A stretch of DNA of 64,000 nucleotides from Scolanthus callimorphus (taxonomy: Eukaryota; Cnidaria; Anthozoa; Actiniaria; Edwardsiidae). The DNA lies in contig CM066913.1 of the NCBI GenBank assembly GCA_033964015.1, forward strand, positions 32,067,577 to 32,131,576, written 5' to 3'. Below the pieces are notes generated by a model, which was given only the letters and a program-made list of their open reading frames with translations, was not told the DNA's origin and made no database searches. The position numbers and the translations under genes were made by a program. The first letter of the stretch is position 1, and each line of letters starts with the position of its first letter. Below are positions 23,926 through 36,900 of this stretch, piece after piece.

Positions 23926-24290
23926 CGTATGGGGCTCCACTCCGTGCCTTCGGCACGGGGAGTTCCGCTAATATCTCAACCCTAAAAGATACCAATCTAG
24001 GCGTGGTCACCAGACTTTTCAACATGGCTCTCAAATTCCAGCCACGATCGCGCAAGAAACAACGGCTGGGAATACAGCCTACCAAACCTAACCTAGTAGC
24101 CAGCACTAGCGTCTCGCATTTTTGCCGCGAACACCCTAAAAGATACCATTTCTTGGAAAATTGGCCTTTTTTTCGGTTTACACCCTAAAAGATACCTGGA
24201 ACCCGAATTTTAGCCCCTAAAAGATACGTCGAGCACCCCCGCCCGACGACATATGGGAGTCCCCCCCCGGGGGGGGGGGGGGGGGGAGGC
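23926..24290. mobile_element. Element with internal cctaaaagatac motifs, copy 2 (partial)
   Basis: Contains ccctaaaagatacc at about 23981, 24133, 24182 and 24212, and closes gacatatgggagtcccccc, like copy 1. The run of C then 18 G at its edge is probably hard to sequence. The left end is not clear. Confidence 0.5.
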
Positions 24291-24996
24291 ATCAGATTTA
24301 CACGCGCAAAAAAAATCACGCTTTGGGATCCTGATAAAAGTACATGCTAAATATTTTTTCCGCGTCCAGTTTTCCTGCTCGATTTTTTTCCTGATATCTC
24401 TTTTGATGGTTAAATTACATCGCCGTCAAAACGACAATCACAATTATAAAGTACGATTTCAAGCTTTTCTCCTCCTCAGATAGCATTTCGTGAAATTGGT
24501 ATGCTTAGCATCCGAACAGTTCGGGTTTTGGTCACCGGATTTCGGGTTAGTCACTACCCTATGAAGATGTTCGGATTCTCTTTCTAATCTAAATCTTTGG
24601 TGAATCAGTACCGAGCCTTAATTTTGGATTTTGATGAAAATCGCAGATCGATGAATTTTATTAAAAAACTGATCGGTAGATCCCCCTACCCCTATTAACC
24701 CCCGCAGTTGTCCTATTTCCAGTTTCAAGCACCATAAATTTTTAGGGGGAATTAGCCACGCATGCTCACAAATCGGACTCCCCTAGAGCCCCGAATCTTG
24801 CCGCTGGTACGAGATTGGGATGTACTAGTCCTTTTCCTGTACAGAGCATGCGCATTAAACTACTGGGTGTTTTAAGTCTATGGCTTCCACGACACAAAGT
24901 AATCTCACTTGGTGTGATTTCCTTCATTTATTTGCTCACTATTTCTTTGAATGCATTACACGCTTTTCTCTCTCGTAATACTCGTAATAATCTCTT
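24291..24996. other. Intergenic DNA, no gene recognised
   Basis: No domain-bearing frame. The phrase tcagtaccgagcctt near 24605 also occurs near 8033, marking a dispersed repeat. Confidence 0.4.
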
Positions 24997-25312
24997 TTAG
25001 AAAATAACACCTATGTTGTATTGTGAATTTGGCCATTCTGATTGGTTAAAAAACGTGTTTGTAAGAGACCTGAGAAACACGATTGTCACGCAACGCTGTC
25101 GCGCGTGTGTATGTTATTTTCTAAAAGCAATAAAATACTTTCTGTGTGCTCTCTGGTTTCTTACAAACACTCGGGGAATGTTGGTCGAACTGATAAAACT
25201 TGAAAGACACTCGCCTTCGGCTCGTGTCTTTCAAGTTTTGATCAGTTCTCCCAACATCCCCCTCGTGTTTGTAAGAAACCAGAGAGCACGCGGAAAGTAC
25301 TTTTATTGCTTA
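24997..25312. mobile_element. Fold-back element family, copy 1 of 3
   Basis: Begins agaaaataacacctatgttg. The right half (from about 25125) is a near-perfect hairpin with arms of roughly 90 bp: agcaataaaatactttctg ... to ... aaagtacttttattgctt. The hairpin centre is ccttcgg. Near-identical copies are at 31739-32054 and 41887-42179. The reading frames on it are shared by all copies and are not proteins. Non-autonomous. Confidence 0.85.
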
Positions 25313-25344
25313 AACACAACTCAAACTCATACGCGATTAGTGTC

Positions 25345-25560
25345 ATACCTGCCAACTCCATACCTGTCAAGCCAACTTGGTCAAAAATCTTGAGATTTTC
25401 CATCACGTGGCAGGTAAATACAGAAAATACATGAAAAAATCCGGGTGAAATACACAGTAAATGTATGAAAAATTTGTCAATCATTATGCGGGTGACAGGC
25501 TTCAAAATCTTGTGACACCCGCCTAATGCGGGTGTGAGTTGACAGCTATGCAACTCTCCA
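25345..25560 (-). repeat. Interspersed repeat (other copy at 40408-40622, opposite orientation)
   Basis: The inverse complement of this stretch, starting catagctgtcaactcac and ending ttgacaggtatg, aligns along its whole length with 40408-40622. Internal phrases include ttttgaagcctgtcac, cataatgattg and tgtatttacctgcca. Non-coding. Confidence 0.8.
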
Positions 25561-25853
25561 GGTTTCACCGGGAGGCTCCAGGTTTTTTTAACACATCTCC
25601 CGGTCTCCAAGTTAATGCATCAAATCCCCCGGTTTTCAACATATTCTGGTTCATAGTCAGACACAAAAGTCAACCGAAGTCCGCCCATCGGCAAAAGATT
25701 CGGAGAGAGTTCGGACGTTTTCGGAAGGGATTCGGAAAGGTTTCGGGAACGACTCGGGAAAACGAGATGGTTCCGACGAATTCTCCAGGTTTCAGAACGT
25801 CTGGAGTTGACAGGTATGTAGGGTATAAATAATAACTATTCTAACCTCACCCC
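25561..25853. other. Repeat-derived sequence next to the copy above
   Basis: Contains caggtttcaccgggaggctcc and a closing ggagttgacaggtatg, mirroring the cata cctgccaactcc at 25350. The whole 25345-25818 segment may therefore be one inverted-repeat-bounded element. Confidence 0.4.
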
Positions 25854-26037
25854 TAGCCTGCTCGCAGACGTTGGAGAGTAGTTTTTAGATCGATAAACCC
25901 GAGTTTGCTTCCGCGTGGCCGCCATCTTGGATTTGGTGATTTGTCATTTTTGTCACCAAATCCAAGATGGCGGCCACGCGAAGCAAACTCGGCTTTTTCG
26001 AACTAAAAGCTACTCTCCAACGCCTGTGAGCAGGCTA
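25854..26037. mobile_element. 184-bp near-perfect fold-back MITE
   Basis: It begins tagcctgctcgcagacgttgg and ends ccaacgcctgtgagcaggcta. The arms extend inward through gcaaactcgg and ggccgccatcttggatttgg, leaving a very short loop near 25945. The ends resemble those of the elements at 29785-29910 and 37938-38101 (tagcctgctagcaggcgttgg), so all are probably one superfamily of MITEs. Confidence 0.85.
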
Positions 26038-26103
26038 CCCAACCCCCAATTCCTATGGATCTTGCAATCTCGTCCCAGAGCCTTCGGTTATCTTGCCAAC
26101 GGT

Positions 26104-26342
26104 ATACCTGCCAACTCTCCCGGTTTACGCGGGAGACTCCCGGTTTTGAGTCAAATATCCCGGTCTCCCGGTTTTCACCGTAAATCTCCCGGGAAATCAA
26201 CTCGCTCAGTCAATTTCTGCATTAAAACCTAAAGATTTTTAGCGAGCAACTTTTTTTTTTTTGGGGGGGGGGGGGGGGACGAGGTTATGACAACACTTTC
26301 CCCTATCTCCCGGTTTTCACTTGTCCAAGGTTGGCAGGTATG
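26104..26342. mobile_element. MITE with atacctgccaac...gttggcaggtat ends
   Basis: Left end atacctgccaactctcccgg; right end ccaaggttggcaggtatg. Inside, the phrase tcccgg recurs (tctcccggttt, actcccggttt, atcccggtctcccgg). A T12-G15 homopolymer sits near 26250-26278. Non-coding. Confidence 0.65.
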
Positions 26343-27590
26343 CAATGGTGACAAGTCATAGGCTCTGGAGGAATCCATATTTGGCAGACCACGAGGTTAG
26401 GACTTTCGGTTAACGAACACGTATAAATTAATTGTGAAAAAAACAGCGGCAAATGCAAGTGCTTGGATTGCTCGTTCTTCTGGAGAGGTTTTTTTAAAAT
26501 TTCATTTGAATTTTGACCGTTATAAAAAAAGATGCGAATTCGTTGGTCCTATAATCTACTTCGCATGGTCAAGGCATTGGATTCCACCAGATCCTTTGGC
26601 TCGTCGTCCTCCGCTGGCCAGACGACCGAACCGAAGGCTCTGGGGAGGAGATTGTGGATCGTGTGCAGGTCCGTAGCCAGGGGGTTCCGGGGGAGCGCAA
26701 GCACCCCCCTACGCGAAAAAAAGGTCCACATTTAATGGTTTGAAAACACTGTTTTAGTGACTAAATGGGCCAAACAGAAGACTGCGGTCACATTGGCATA
26801 CAGCCAGTTTCGTATACTTGCTTTTTTAGTGAATTTTGACTAGCGGTTAATAAATTCATACCACGTTGGTCCGCTTTTTCTAGATAACCACCCCGCCACA
26901 AAAACCCTGGCGGGCCTGGTTTGTGTATGTTTCTTGGGGGGGGGGGGGGTGTATCTGAGTGTATCTGTAAAAGACAAGCGCTCTTCCTGTAATTCAGCAT
27001 TTACTCACTTAAATGTACGAAGACACCGCAGCAATAAAACGCAGTTCACATGCGCTAAAGATTCCCTGGCCTGTGAAATAAAGACAATTGACAAAATCTA
27101 CATAACAACAGCGAACAATAAATTTCGATTTTAAACCATAATTTTCGTCTCGGGCGCAAGCCTTAAAGTGCGAGGTGCAAAAGTTCAGAGGATGATATGA
27201 TCATATTCTAGCTGCTCTGCCATTTTTGGCCTTACGTTTGTGTCTGGAGCTCACGTTTTCCAAATTTCCAACACAGCACGAGAAATTTTTGTTATGTAGA
27301 TTATTCCTTTTGTTTTCATTTCACAGAAGTGAATCTTTAGCGCATGGCAAATGCGTTTTGCCGAGGTGTTTAAATGTACGAGTCATTGTGATCTGGACTG
27401 CAAAACAATGTTGAACTTAGTGACAATTCTGGAATGATATCTTCGTTAAAATAATATCAAATCGTTGCTATATGGGATTCAAGTAAAACCTATCAATCGA
27501 CTCGTGAAGTCCACGTTAAATTTCACTTTAAAATCGATATCGTTTTTCGCGTGAAATTTACCATGAAATACACTCGTCTGATGAATATTC
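26343..27590. other. Intergenic DNA with one dispersed repeat copy (26757-26885)
   Basis: Holds copy B of the repeat at 2645-2800. The phrase ggtccgtagccaggggg near 26668 is related to gggcgtagccagaaatttt at 38318 and 38487. No gene is recognised. Confidence 0.45.
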
Positions 27591-27749
27591 ATCTATAATT
27601 TCTCTATAAACTCCCCCTGTTCAGGACCTCGGAATTCCATGGTGTGTGGTCATCAAAATACACTGGAATTTCAGGTTGGTACTTGAGCCGTGGTACTTGA
27701 GCAAAATTCCAGTGTGGGTATCCAAAAATATGTATTTCAAGGGTGGAAA

Positions 27750-27975
27750 TTTTTGCGACTGCCCAATGGTCGACCCTTTTGGCAGGTCGTTCTAATGATA
27801 GGGTGTCCGGTTTGTACAGGTTGATGCTACAGGTTTGACCAGCTCTCGTAGATTTTTGCGACTGCCCAACGGTCGACCCTTTTACATGTCGTTAAGCTTG
27901 CCTGACCTGTTCTAAAGATAGGATGGCCGGTTTGTACAGGTTGATACTACAGGTTGTATGACCAGCTCTCGTAGA
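27750..27975. repeat. Tandem duplication covering the ERMP1 stop-codon region
   Basis: The block from tttttgcgactgcccaa(t/c)gg to gaccagctctcgtaga is present twice, about 103-120 bp apart. The copy nearer the gene contains the real last codons of ERMP1. The distal copy (27823-27851) is a slightly changed duplicate of the terminal coding bases, lying in what should be the 3' UTR or flank. Confidence 0.75.
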
Positions 27976-30900
27976 TGTTGACCCAAGAGATTGCGAAAAC
28001 CCAGTCAGGGGTCTGTCGCAGCAGTTCGGTCAAAAACGGCGTGTCCGACCATGGCTTGTTGAGATAGTGAGCTGCTATGGCAAGGTCCAGGATATGGGAA
28101 CCCTGTGGTAATTGTTCGCCGACCTGCAAGAAAGATACGTGCAAGAGTCCATTACTAAGAGTGTTGATCTGATACTAAGTTTGCCGCCAACACAGTAGAA
28201 TAAGTGCTATTTATAGAATCTCATTCCATACCAACTATAGACAAGGGCAAGAGTCCCATTACTAAGAGTGTTGATCTGATACTAAGTTTGCCGCCAACAC
28301 AGTAGAATAAGTGCTATTTATAGAATCTCATTCCCTTCTAACTATAGACAAGGGCAAGAGTCCATTACTAAGAGTGTTGATCTGCTACTAAGTTTGCCGC
28401 CAACACAATAGAATAAGTGCTATTTATAGAATATCATTCCCTACTAACTATACACAAGGGCAAGAGTCCATTACTAAGAGTGTTGATCTGCTACTAAGTT
28501 TGCCGCCAACACAATAGAATAAATGCTATTTATAGAATATCATTCCCTACTAACTATACACAAGGGCAAGAGTCCATTACTAAGAGTGTTGATCTGCTAC
28601 AAAGTTTGCCGCCAACACAGTAGAATAAGTGCTATTTATAGAATCTCATTCCCTTCTAACTATAGACAAGGGCAAGAGTCCATTACTAAGAGTGTTGATC
28701 TGATACTAAGGGTGCTTACCATTGGTCAAGGAAAACCGGTTGGTTTGATCAGCGTCCAATGGTACAAAATATTCCGGTTGGGATGAAATACCGAGTGGAA
28801 TGGCGCTTACCATTCGCTTATTCGCATTTCGGTTCGGATCGGCTACCTTATTTGGTCATAAAACCGGATGGAGTGCCAATGGTACAAATCATTCCGATCG
28901 GTTCGTTCCAACTGGAACGGCGAGACAACCTCTGAAGCTGAACCTCTCGTACCAACCGGAATGACCGAAACATCGACTGTACCATTTGAATCCCAACCGA
29001 AATTACCGGTTTTTCGTGACCAATGGTAAGCACCCTAAGTTTGCCGCCAACACAGAAGAATAAGTGCTATTTATAGAATCTCATTCCATACCAACTATAG
29101 ACATTAGGTCAAGAGTCCATTACTAAGAGTGTTGATCTGCTACTAAGTTTGCCGCCAACACAGTAGAATAAGTGCTATTTATAGAATCTCATTCCCTTCT
29201 AACTATACACAAGGGCAAGAGTCCATTACTAAGAGTGTTGATCTGATACTAAGTTTGCCGCCAACACAGTAGAATAAGTGCTATTTATAGAATCTCATTC
29301 CCTACTAACTATAGACAAGGGCAAGAGTCCAATACTAAGAGTGTTGATCTGATACGAAGTTTGCCGCCAAAATAGTAGAATAAGTTCTATTGATAAAATC
29401 TCGTTTCCTACAGAAACGGGCTTTTCTCTAATCGAGGGAATTGTTTGTCAAGCTAAAGTGTGGTATTTTGTCTGTACTAATTGGTGCGCTTTAACCCTTT
29501 CGCGCGATCAACCTTGAACCTCTCCAAGCTGTATCAAGACATTAGCTGTATTCACACTAGAGACGAGTTTCCCGTCTGAGACGAGTTTCTCGCCTTGAAT
29601 ATGGTTCCCTGTTCTTCTGTGACCACGTGAAAACAATTTTTTTGAAGGAGAAAGTTTAGACAGATAACAAGCAAGTGTTTCTGAGCAGAATTGACATAAA
29701 ACAGGAACTTTTTCTGACGAGAAACTTGTCTTAGACGAGTTTTCCGTCTCTAGTGTGAATACGGCTAATGTCAAGAAAAGAAGTCCCCAACCCCTCGTTT
29801 TCTCACTCGCCCCAGACCGAATTTTGGCGCGTCCTAGATGTCCTCATCGGGATTCTCGCCGTAAAACAACCTAAAAACAGCCTACCAACGCCTGCTAGCA
29901 GGCTAGTCGATTTATAACCAAGAAAATTTGAGCTTGTTTGCACGCGCCTCGCCTGTCTAATTATAAATACTTATTATTTATCTTAATATCCATAAACTAG
30001 AAGCATTGATGACTATATGTTTTTCACATAAGATCGATCGGATGTTTCCAAGGGGCTAAAAAATGAAGGTATTTCGTAAAAAAAAATAACCCACGAGCCA
30101 CCTTAAATCATATCGGGTGATAACAAAGTGATTACCGCTCAAAAGGTTCTGCAAGGGGATTTCATTGGACGTTTGGTTTATTTTCTGACGGCTAGCCGCT
30201 AAGGGTACCATTGCTAGGAGCAATCATTCAAAACATTCATTTGCCTAAGGTTTTACCCCAAATCTTTTGACGCGAATTTTATGCTGCTTTTTGTTCTACT
30301 TAGTCCAGTGCAATTGATTGGCATTTGCCAATTTGTCGCGACAAATAATATCGGAATAAAATCGCGGGAAACATTCGCCGATGAGAGAGCGTTCCCTAGG
30401 GTGCTTACCATTGGTCACGAAAAACCGGTAGTTTCGGTTGGATTTCTTTGCTACAGTCCATGTTTCGGTCATTCCGGTTGGTACGAGAGGTTCAGCTTCG
30501 GAGGTTGTCTCGCCATTCCAGTTGGTACGAACCGATCGGAATGGTTTGTACTATTGGCACTCCAACCGTTTTGATGACCAAACAAGGTAGCCGATCCGAA
30601 CCGAAATGCGAATAAGCGAATGGTAAGCGCCATTCCACTCGGTATTTCATCCCAACCGGAATGTTTTGTACCATTGGACGCTGATCAAACCAACCGGTTT
30701 TCCTTGACCAAGGGTAAGAACCCCAACATTCTAGGAAAAAACACGTGATCATACCTCCATCTCAACCCAAAATTCCCAGGGTTCAGTTCGCGCTCCATGA
30801 GAGTAGTAAACAAAGTATGTAAGTCGAGTTGTTTCTGAGTGGTCAGCGGTGGGGCGCATGTCACCTAATGACGACGTGTAAAGCTCTACGCCATTTGCTG

Positions 30901-33900
30901 GAGAAAAATACACGGCCATGTGATCCGGACCTGAAAAATTAGAAATATTAACAAGCGCCTTGCCGCGAAAATGGCTAGAACGCGTCTAAGAACGAGGCAG
31001 CTACCTAACCACAGGAAGCCCGACTAGGACAGCAGAGACTACGCTAAGGCCCGGCTATAGGAGGATCCTTTGTTTACATTTTGAGCTCATTAGCATAAGC
31101 AATACTCAGAATCAAACCGTTCGAGGGAGCTATAAAATGTTGCGTTCTGAATATCAATAGAGTACTGTAAATAAAACATAATTGGAAAATTTCAAGCTGA
31201 TATCTCGAATTCTAAGCGCGTGGTGCAACGTTCAATTTAGAGGAAACATGTGAGCAAAATAGCGTTTTGCCCCAATGATTTTCACACAATTTTGAAAAGC
31301 TTCAACTAGCCTGAAAAATGACACAGAAAGAAAGGAAACAGGTCAGGACTTTTTAAGAATGAAAAATAAACTTGTTTTGAGCTTTTCGTTGCATTTTCAA
31401 AGCAAAAACGGCGTTTCAAAATTTCGAGAATGTAAACATTGACGTCAGCAAGGATCCTCCTATATGTTTTGACACCAACCTTTGATAGAGTACGTGAACC
31501 GAACTCTGTTACCATTACGAGTGCGAGACACCAGCTGAACATCCCATAATAACTTAGACACATCCGGTGACGGGCCTGGGACGTACCAATGTTTCCTAGG
31601 GAACAATACAAAAGAAATTTTTAAAACAGGTACCAAACGACAGTACATAGTGTTCGAACTGTTAGTATTCTTATACTACAAATATCCGAACTGTATGTTA
31701 TCTTCTCAAAATCATCCCAAGTGTGTTTATCACATAATTTAGAAAATAACAGCTATGTTGTATTGTGAATGTGCGCATTCTGATTGGTTAAAAAGCGTGT
31801 TTGTAAGAGACCTGAGAAACACGATTGTCACGCAACGCTGTCGCGCGTGTGTATGTTATTTTCTAAAAGCAATAAAAATACTTTCTGCGTGCTCACTGGT
31901 TTCTTACAAACACTCGGGGAATGTTGGTCGAACTGATAAAACTTGAAAGACACTCGCCTTCGGCTCGTTCTTTCAAGTTTTGATCAGTTCTCCCAACATC
32001 CCCCTCGTGTTTGTAAGAAAGCAGAGAGCACGCGGAAAGTACTTTTATTGCTTAAATACAATCTTCGTTCACTGGACAAAATGCGCGGACCCCATTGGTT
32101 AAAACTGATCACGCGAGTTTTCGTTACCTAGCGACATCAAACGGGGCGAGTGCGTTAGTGGTAATAACGCATAAAAATCGTGCAGTGTTCACTGCAAGTG
32201 CAAATCTTTCTTGATTTTACAACTTATTAATACTTATCAATAATTGTTTTTTTATGCTTTCTGTATTTCCGAGCTATCAGAATGCAGTTCATGTACCTAA
32301 AATATTCCGAATTCAATGAAAATACTTTTAGAGTAAAAGTTGCATGTAATTGATTTTGAGTCTAGTCAGGGAAACCATTCTGATACTTCTTCACGCAGGT
32401 CCGCGCCGTGAACTCAGATTGTATATTAAAAGTGCTAGAGACTTTTATTTCGTGTTCTGTTGACAAATACACGCACTTGCTGGCAATACAATGAACTCTA
32501 ATGTTTTTAATACTGCACTCGGCTGTTCATTGTATTGCCAGCGCGTGCATGTATCTGTCAACAAAACACTCAAAAAAGTCTCTAACCCATAAATAAATCA
32601 CTGAAATCCGATTTGTTGGACATTCATAAATGTTCAATGTTTTGCTAGTCTAGCGTTCACTCTAGAAGAGTCGGAGCCCAAGTACCGCAAAACTAATGCA
32701 TTTAAACAAAGGTTAAGACGGTGCCTCGACATTAACGGCCTGAAACTGAGCGTTGTCCCACCTTATCGGCTGTACTTACTCTCACCCGAACAATAGAGCC
32801 GATCTCGTATGAGTATGAAAAGTGTCGCGACATGGCGCGTTACGGTCGCGGCGCGGCACGTGTGTAGATACGGAACGTCGCCTTCTCAGCGTCGTGGCAA
32901 TCAAGGGCAGCCAATCAGATTGCATTGTCGCGGCAAGTAAGTACAAGCACGGAAAATCACGGACGGCCAATCAAATGGCATGGTCGCGGTAGAAAATTAC
33001 GGTCCTTTGAAACGAGAGCCAATGAAATCGCGTAGTCGCAACGCGGGACACTTTTGTCGCGGACCTTTTAACAGTCCTACGGAAATCCGCTCTGACAACC
33101 AAGGACAGTACTATAAGAGCAGGTAGTCAAACTTTAGTCACCTCTACAAGTAAGTGAATCGAGTTTTTCAGGGTACCAGCTACTTCTCTCCCCCCGCGAC
33201 ACAGAAATACCGCGCGCCAAAAACAATCAAATTTCCGAAAAACCCCACTGGAGAGCTGGCTGGCAGGCTACTTCCCCCCGCGACACAGGAATCCCGCGCA
33301 CCAAACAAATCAAATATCCGAAAAACCCACTGGAGAGCCGGCTAGCAGGCTACTTCCCCCCGAGACACAGGAATCCCGCGCACCAAACAAATCAAATATC
33401 CGAAAAACCCACTGAAGAGCCGGCTAGCAGGCTACTTCCCCCCGTGACACAGGAATCCCGCGCACCAAACAAATCAAATATCCGAAAAACCCACTGGAGA
33501 GCTGGCTAGCAGGCTACTTCCCCCCGCGACACAGGAATCCCGCGCACCAAACAAATCAAATATCCGAAAAACCCACTGGAGAGCCGGCTAGCAGGCTACT
33601 TCCCCCCGCGACACAGGAATCCCGCGCACCAAACAAATCAAATATCCGAAAAACCCACTGGAGAGCTGGCTAGCAGGCTACTTCCCCCCGCGACACAGGA
33701 ATCCCGCGCACCAAACAAATCAAATATCCGAAAAACCCACTGGAGAGCCGGCTAGCAGGCTACTTCCCCCCGCGACACAGGAATCCCGCGCACCAAACAA
33801 ATCAAATATCCGAAAAACCCACTGGAGAGCCGGCTAGCAGGCTACTTCCCCCCGCGACACAGGAATCCCGCGCACCAAACAAATCAATATCCGAAAAACC

Positions 33901-36900
33901 CACTGGAGAGCTGGGACCGGTTCCTGAAAGGTTGGATAAAGTTATCCATGGATAAAAAAATATCTGTGTATAGTGATTTGTTCAGGATTTATCCTTTGGA
34001 TAAGCGTTTATCTACAGATAACTCTTAACTGACCTTCTAGGAACCGGCCCCAGGCTAGCAGGCTACTTCCCCCCGCGACACAGGAATCCCGCGCACCAAA
34101 CAAATCAAATATCCGAGAAAACCCACTGGAGAGCCGGCTAGCAGGCTACTTCCCCCCGCGACACAGGAATCCCGCACGCCAAACAAATCAAATATCCGAA
34201 AAACCCACTGGAGAGCCCTGGCTAGCAGGCTACTTCCCCCGCGACACAGGAATCCCGCGCACCAAACAAATCAAATATCCGAAAAACCCACTGGAGAGCC
34301 CTGGCTAGCAGGCTACTTCCCCCCGCGACACAGGAATCCCGCACGCCAAACAAATCAAATATCCGAGAAAACCCACTGGAGAGCTGGCTAGCAGGCTACT
34401 TCCCCCCGCAACACAGGAATCAAATATCCGAGAAAACCCACTGGAGAGCTGGCACAGGAATCCCGCACGCCAAACAAATCAAATATCCGAGAAAACCCAC
34501 TGGAGAGCTGGCTAGCAGGCTACCGGATGCAAAACAAGCGAAACTTACTTCCATAGATTTCTAGCCGGTATGTAGTACGGGAACCCTTCATACACTCCGT
34601 CATCTGAGGTAATTAGCTGAGCCTGCTGCATCAGTGGGCTGCGATCAAGATGCTGGATTCCATTAAAGTCGAGAGGGTTGATCCAAATACCGGAATCGGA
34701 ACGGATTACATCACCATCTGGACCGTGGAATCGTCTAACTATATGCTGAACGAAAAGATACGGGTTAAGGCCTGATGTCCATAAGATCGCAATGGATCGC
34801 AATTGGTCGCGGATCGGCTCAACCAATGGTCGCAGAATTGGTGATGATAAATTTATTTCAATAAGAAAAGAAGTATTTTGTCTTGCATTTTGAGCGATAT
34901 GCTTAATATAAATTTTTAACTTTAAAGCACTTGCAACGAGATAAATCCACTTTGAGAGATTTCAAATCGATCTTGCTCGCTGCTTACGATGCCTTGAACT
35001 CACAAAGGGATAAACGCGACACACAGGACTCACTACCCAGAACTGTGCAGCGTCACGCCACCCAGTACGTGACATCTGGATATATTACTCACACGTCACA
35101 ACATTTGAATTCAAGCGGGCGTCTGCTAAAAGGCCCGTTCGCACGGTGGAATCTTAGCTGCGATTTTTGCGTCGCGGCGACATCGCAAGTGAAATCGCCA
35201 TAAAATCTCCGGTCGTTCACACCGCGCGATATGACATCGCCATGGGATCGCCACAGAAGTTGCAGCTGAAATCGCGCTGTTTAAACGGGCCTTTAGCTCA
35301 GTCTAGTGGATAACCTGAAACAGGATACATACCTAATGCAACAAAACATCTCTGAAAAGATGTACAATAGGCAAACATCTAACATGTAATGTACCTGAAA
35401 AAATACCCTTTTGGGACACTTCTGGACAGCGGAGAATGGGAAGGACAAGCCAGACAAAGAGAAGACGAGTGACATGACAGCTATACTAGAGAGGAACACT
35501 GCTGGCCATTTGAAGTCCTTTATTCGGTACACAAGGCTCACCTAAAAACGGGGGAAATCATAACGTAGTTTTCGTGACTTTGAAAACGTAGCAATTTAAC
35601 AATTTAAGGGGGTCACTTTTCAATACCCTTCCGTGAGGGGATGGATATTTTCTAGAACCACACATGGTTTGACAACAAGAGGTAAACTCCATTAGCCGAT
35701 TTGGTATATGCTTCACTCACCAAGTAAGAAGTAACTATAATAACACCTAGAGACACCATCCCAGCAATGAATACATCAGGAACTGCTTCAGATCCACTTC
35801 TCCCCATTATTGGCACAAAGAAGTCAGTAAGTAATAATAATGCATAGGTTGTGAAGGAGACAGGTACTAATAAAGATGTTAGATAAACTACTAGGAAATG
35901 CCAGGTATTCTTAACAATTGACTGCTTCTTCTGCAAGAATGTCTCCCATATAAGCACCCTCCCTAGTAAAGGAAACAAGACCCAGAACAGAGGAAGATGC
36001 GCTGAAGCTAAGTCGTAGTACGTCATGACACCAAGCACTGTGGTCCAGAAAACCAGAGAAGCATAAAACATGTCTGATTCCTTTTTGGCAAGATCAAGTT
36101 GGGTAGTGAAGCTGGAAGCTGATTTGCCCTAGAATATACAAAGATGCAATCAGTATCTTACATTTCCCTGCTTAAATAAACATAATGGTAGGCAGGTCTT
36201 AGGTAATGATTACAGTTGTTTATATATACTGCATATATATTATACTCCTGAGCTAGAGGTCGCACCTTTAATATTTCTTTCGTACTTTTAGGCTTTTCTC
36301 TGACCCTAAAACTCTATGGAAACAGTTTTGCATTTCCCTGCAAGCAGAGATTTCTGAGCACATAAAATTTTACCAGAACTGCTAACATAGGCTTGGTTTC
36401 CAGCCGTAACCACCACGGCTGGAAACATAACCTACTAACAACTTTGCTATACCTTTGCTATAGGCTGTGCATGAAAGTGGCATCATTCTGATGTGGTACA
36501 TCAGGGTACATGGAACGACAGTATGTGAAACTTTGTTGTCACAATTGCAGACTCGGTTTGTTATTATATTTCTCCCTCGCTTTTCAGCATCTCAAAGTTG
36601 TTATCTTTAGCTTATGTTTTAAAAATTATGAAGAGCACGTCTACCAAAAGAAATGAAGAGAAAAAAGGAACGTTTCATGATTTTTTTTGTCAAATAAATG
36701 TAGTTTGCACACACTAATAATTGAGCTGGAATTACAACTTTCTGCACTGGTGTTACTATGGTACATGAAAATTGCATTTCTCCCAACCAACCAGTCTTGA
36801 CGCATTTAATTTTTGCAGGTATTTATTATAATGGTAACCGTACCTCCTTGTTAGCTGTCCATGTTCTTGACACATAATGTACACCTCCCATAGCTAGAAG

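Noticed and set aside
28145..34525. CRISPR-like arrays (70-, 82- and 106-bp repeats)
   Set aside because: Units are contiguous with no unique spacers, lie in introns of an animal gene, and are ordinary minisatellites.
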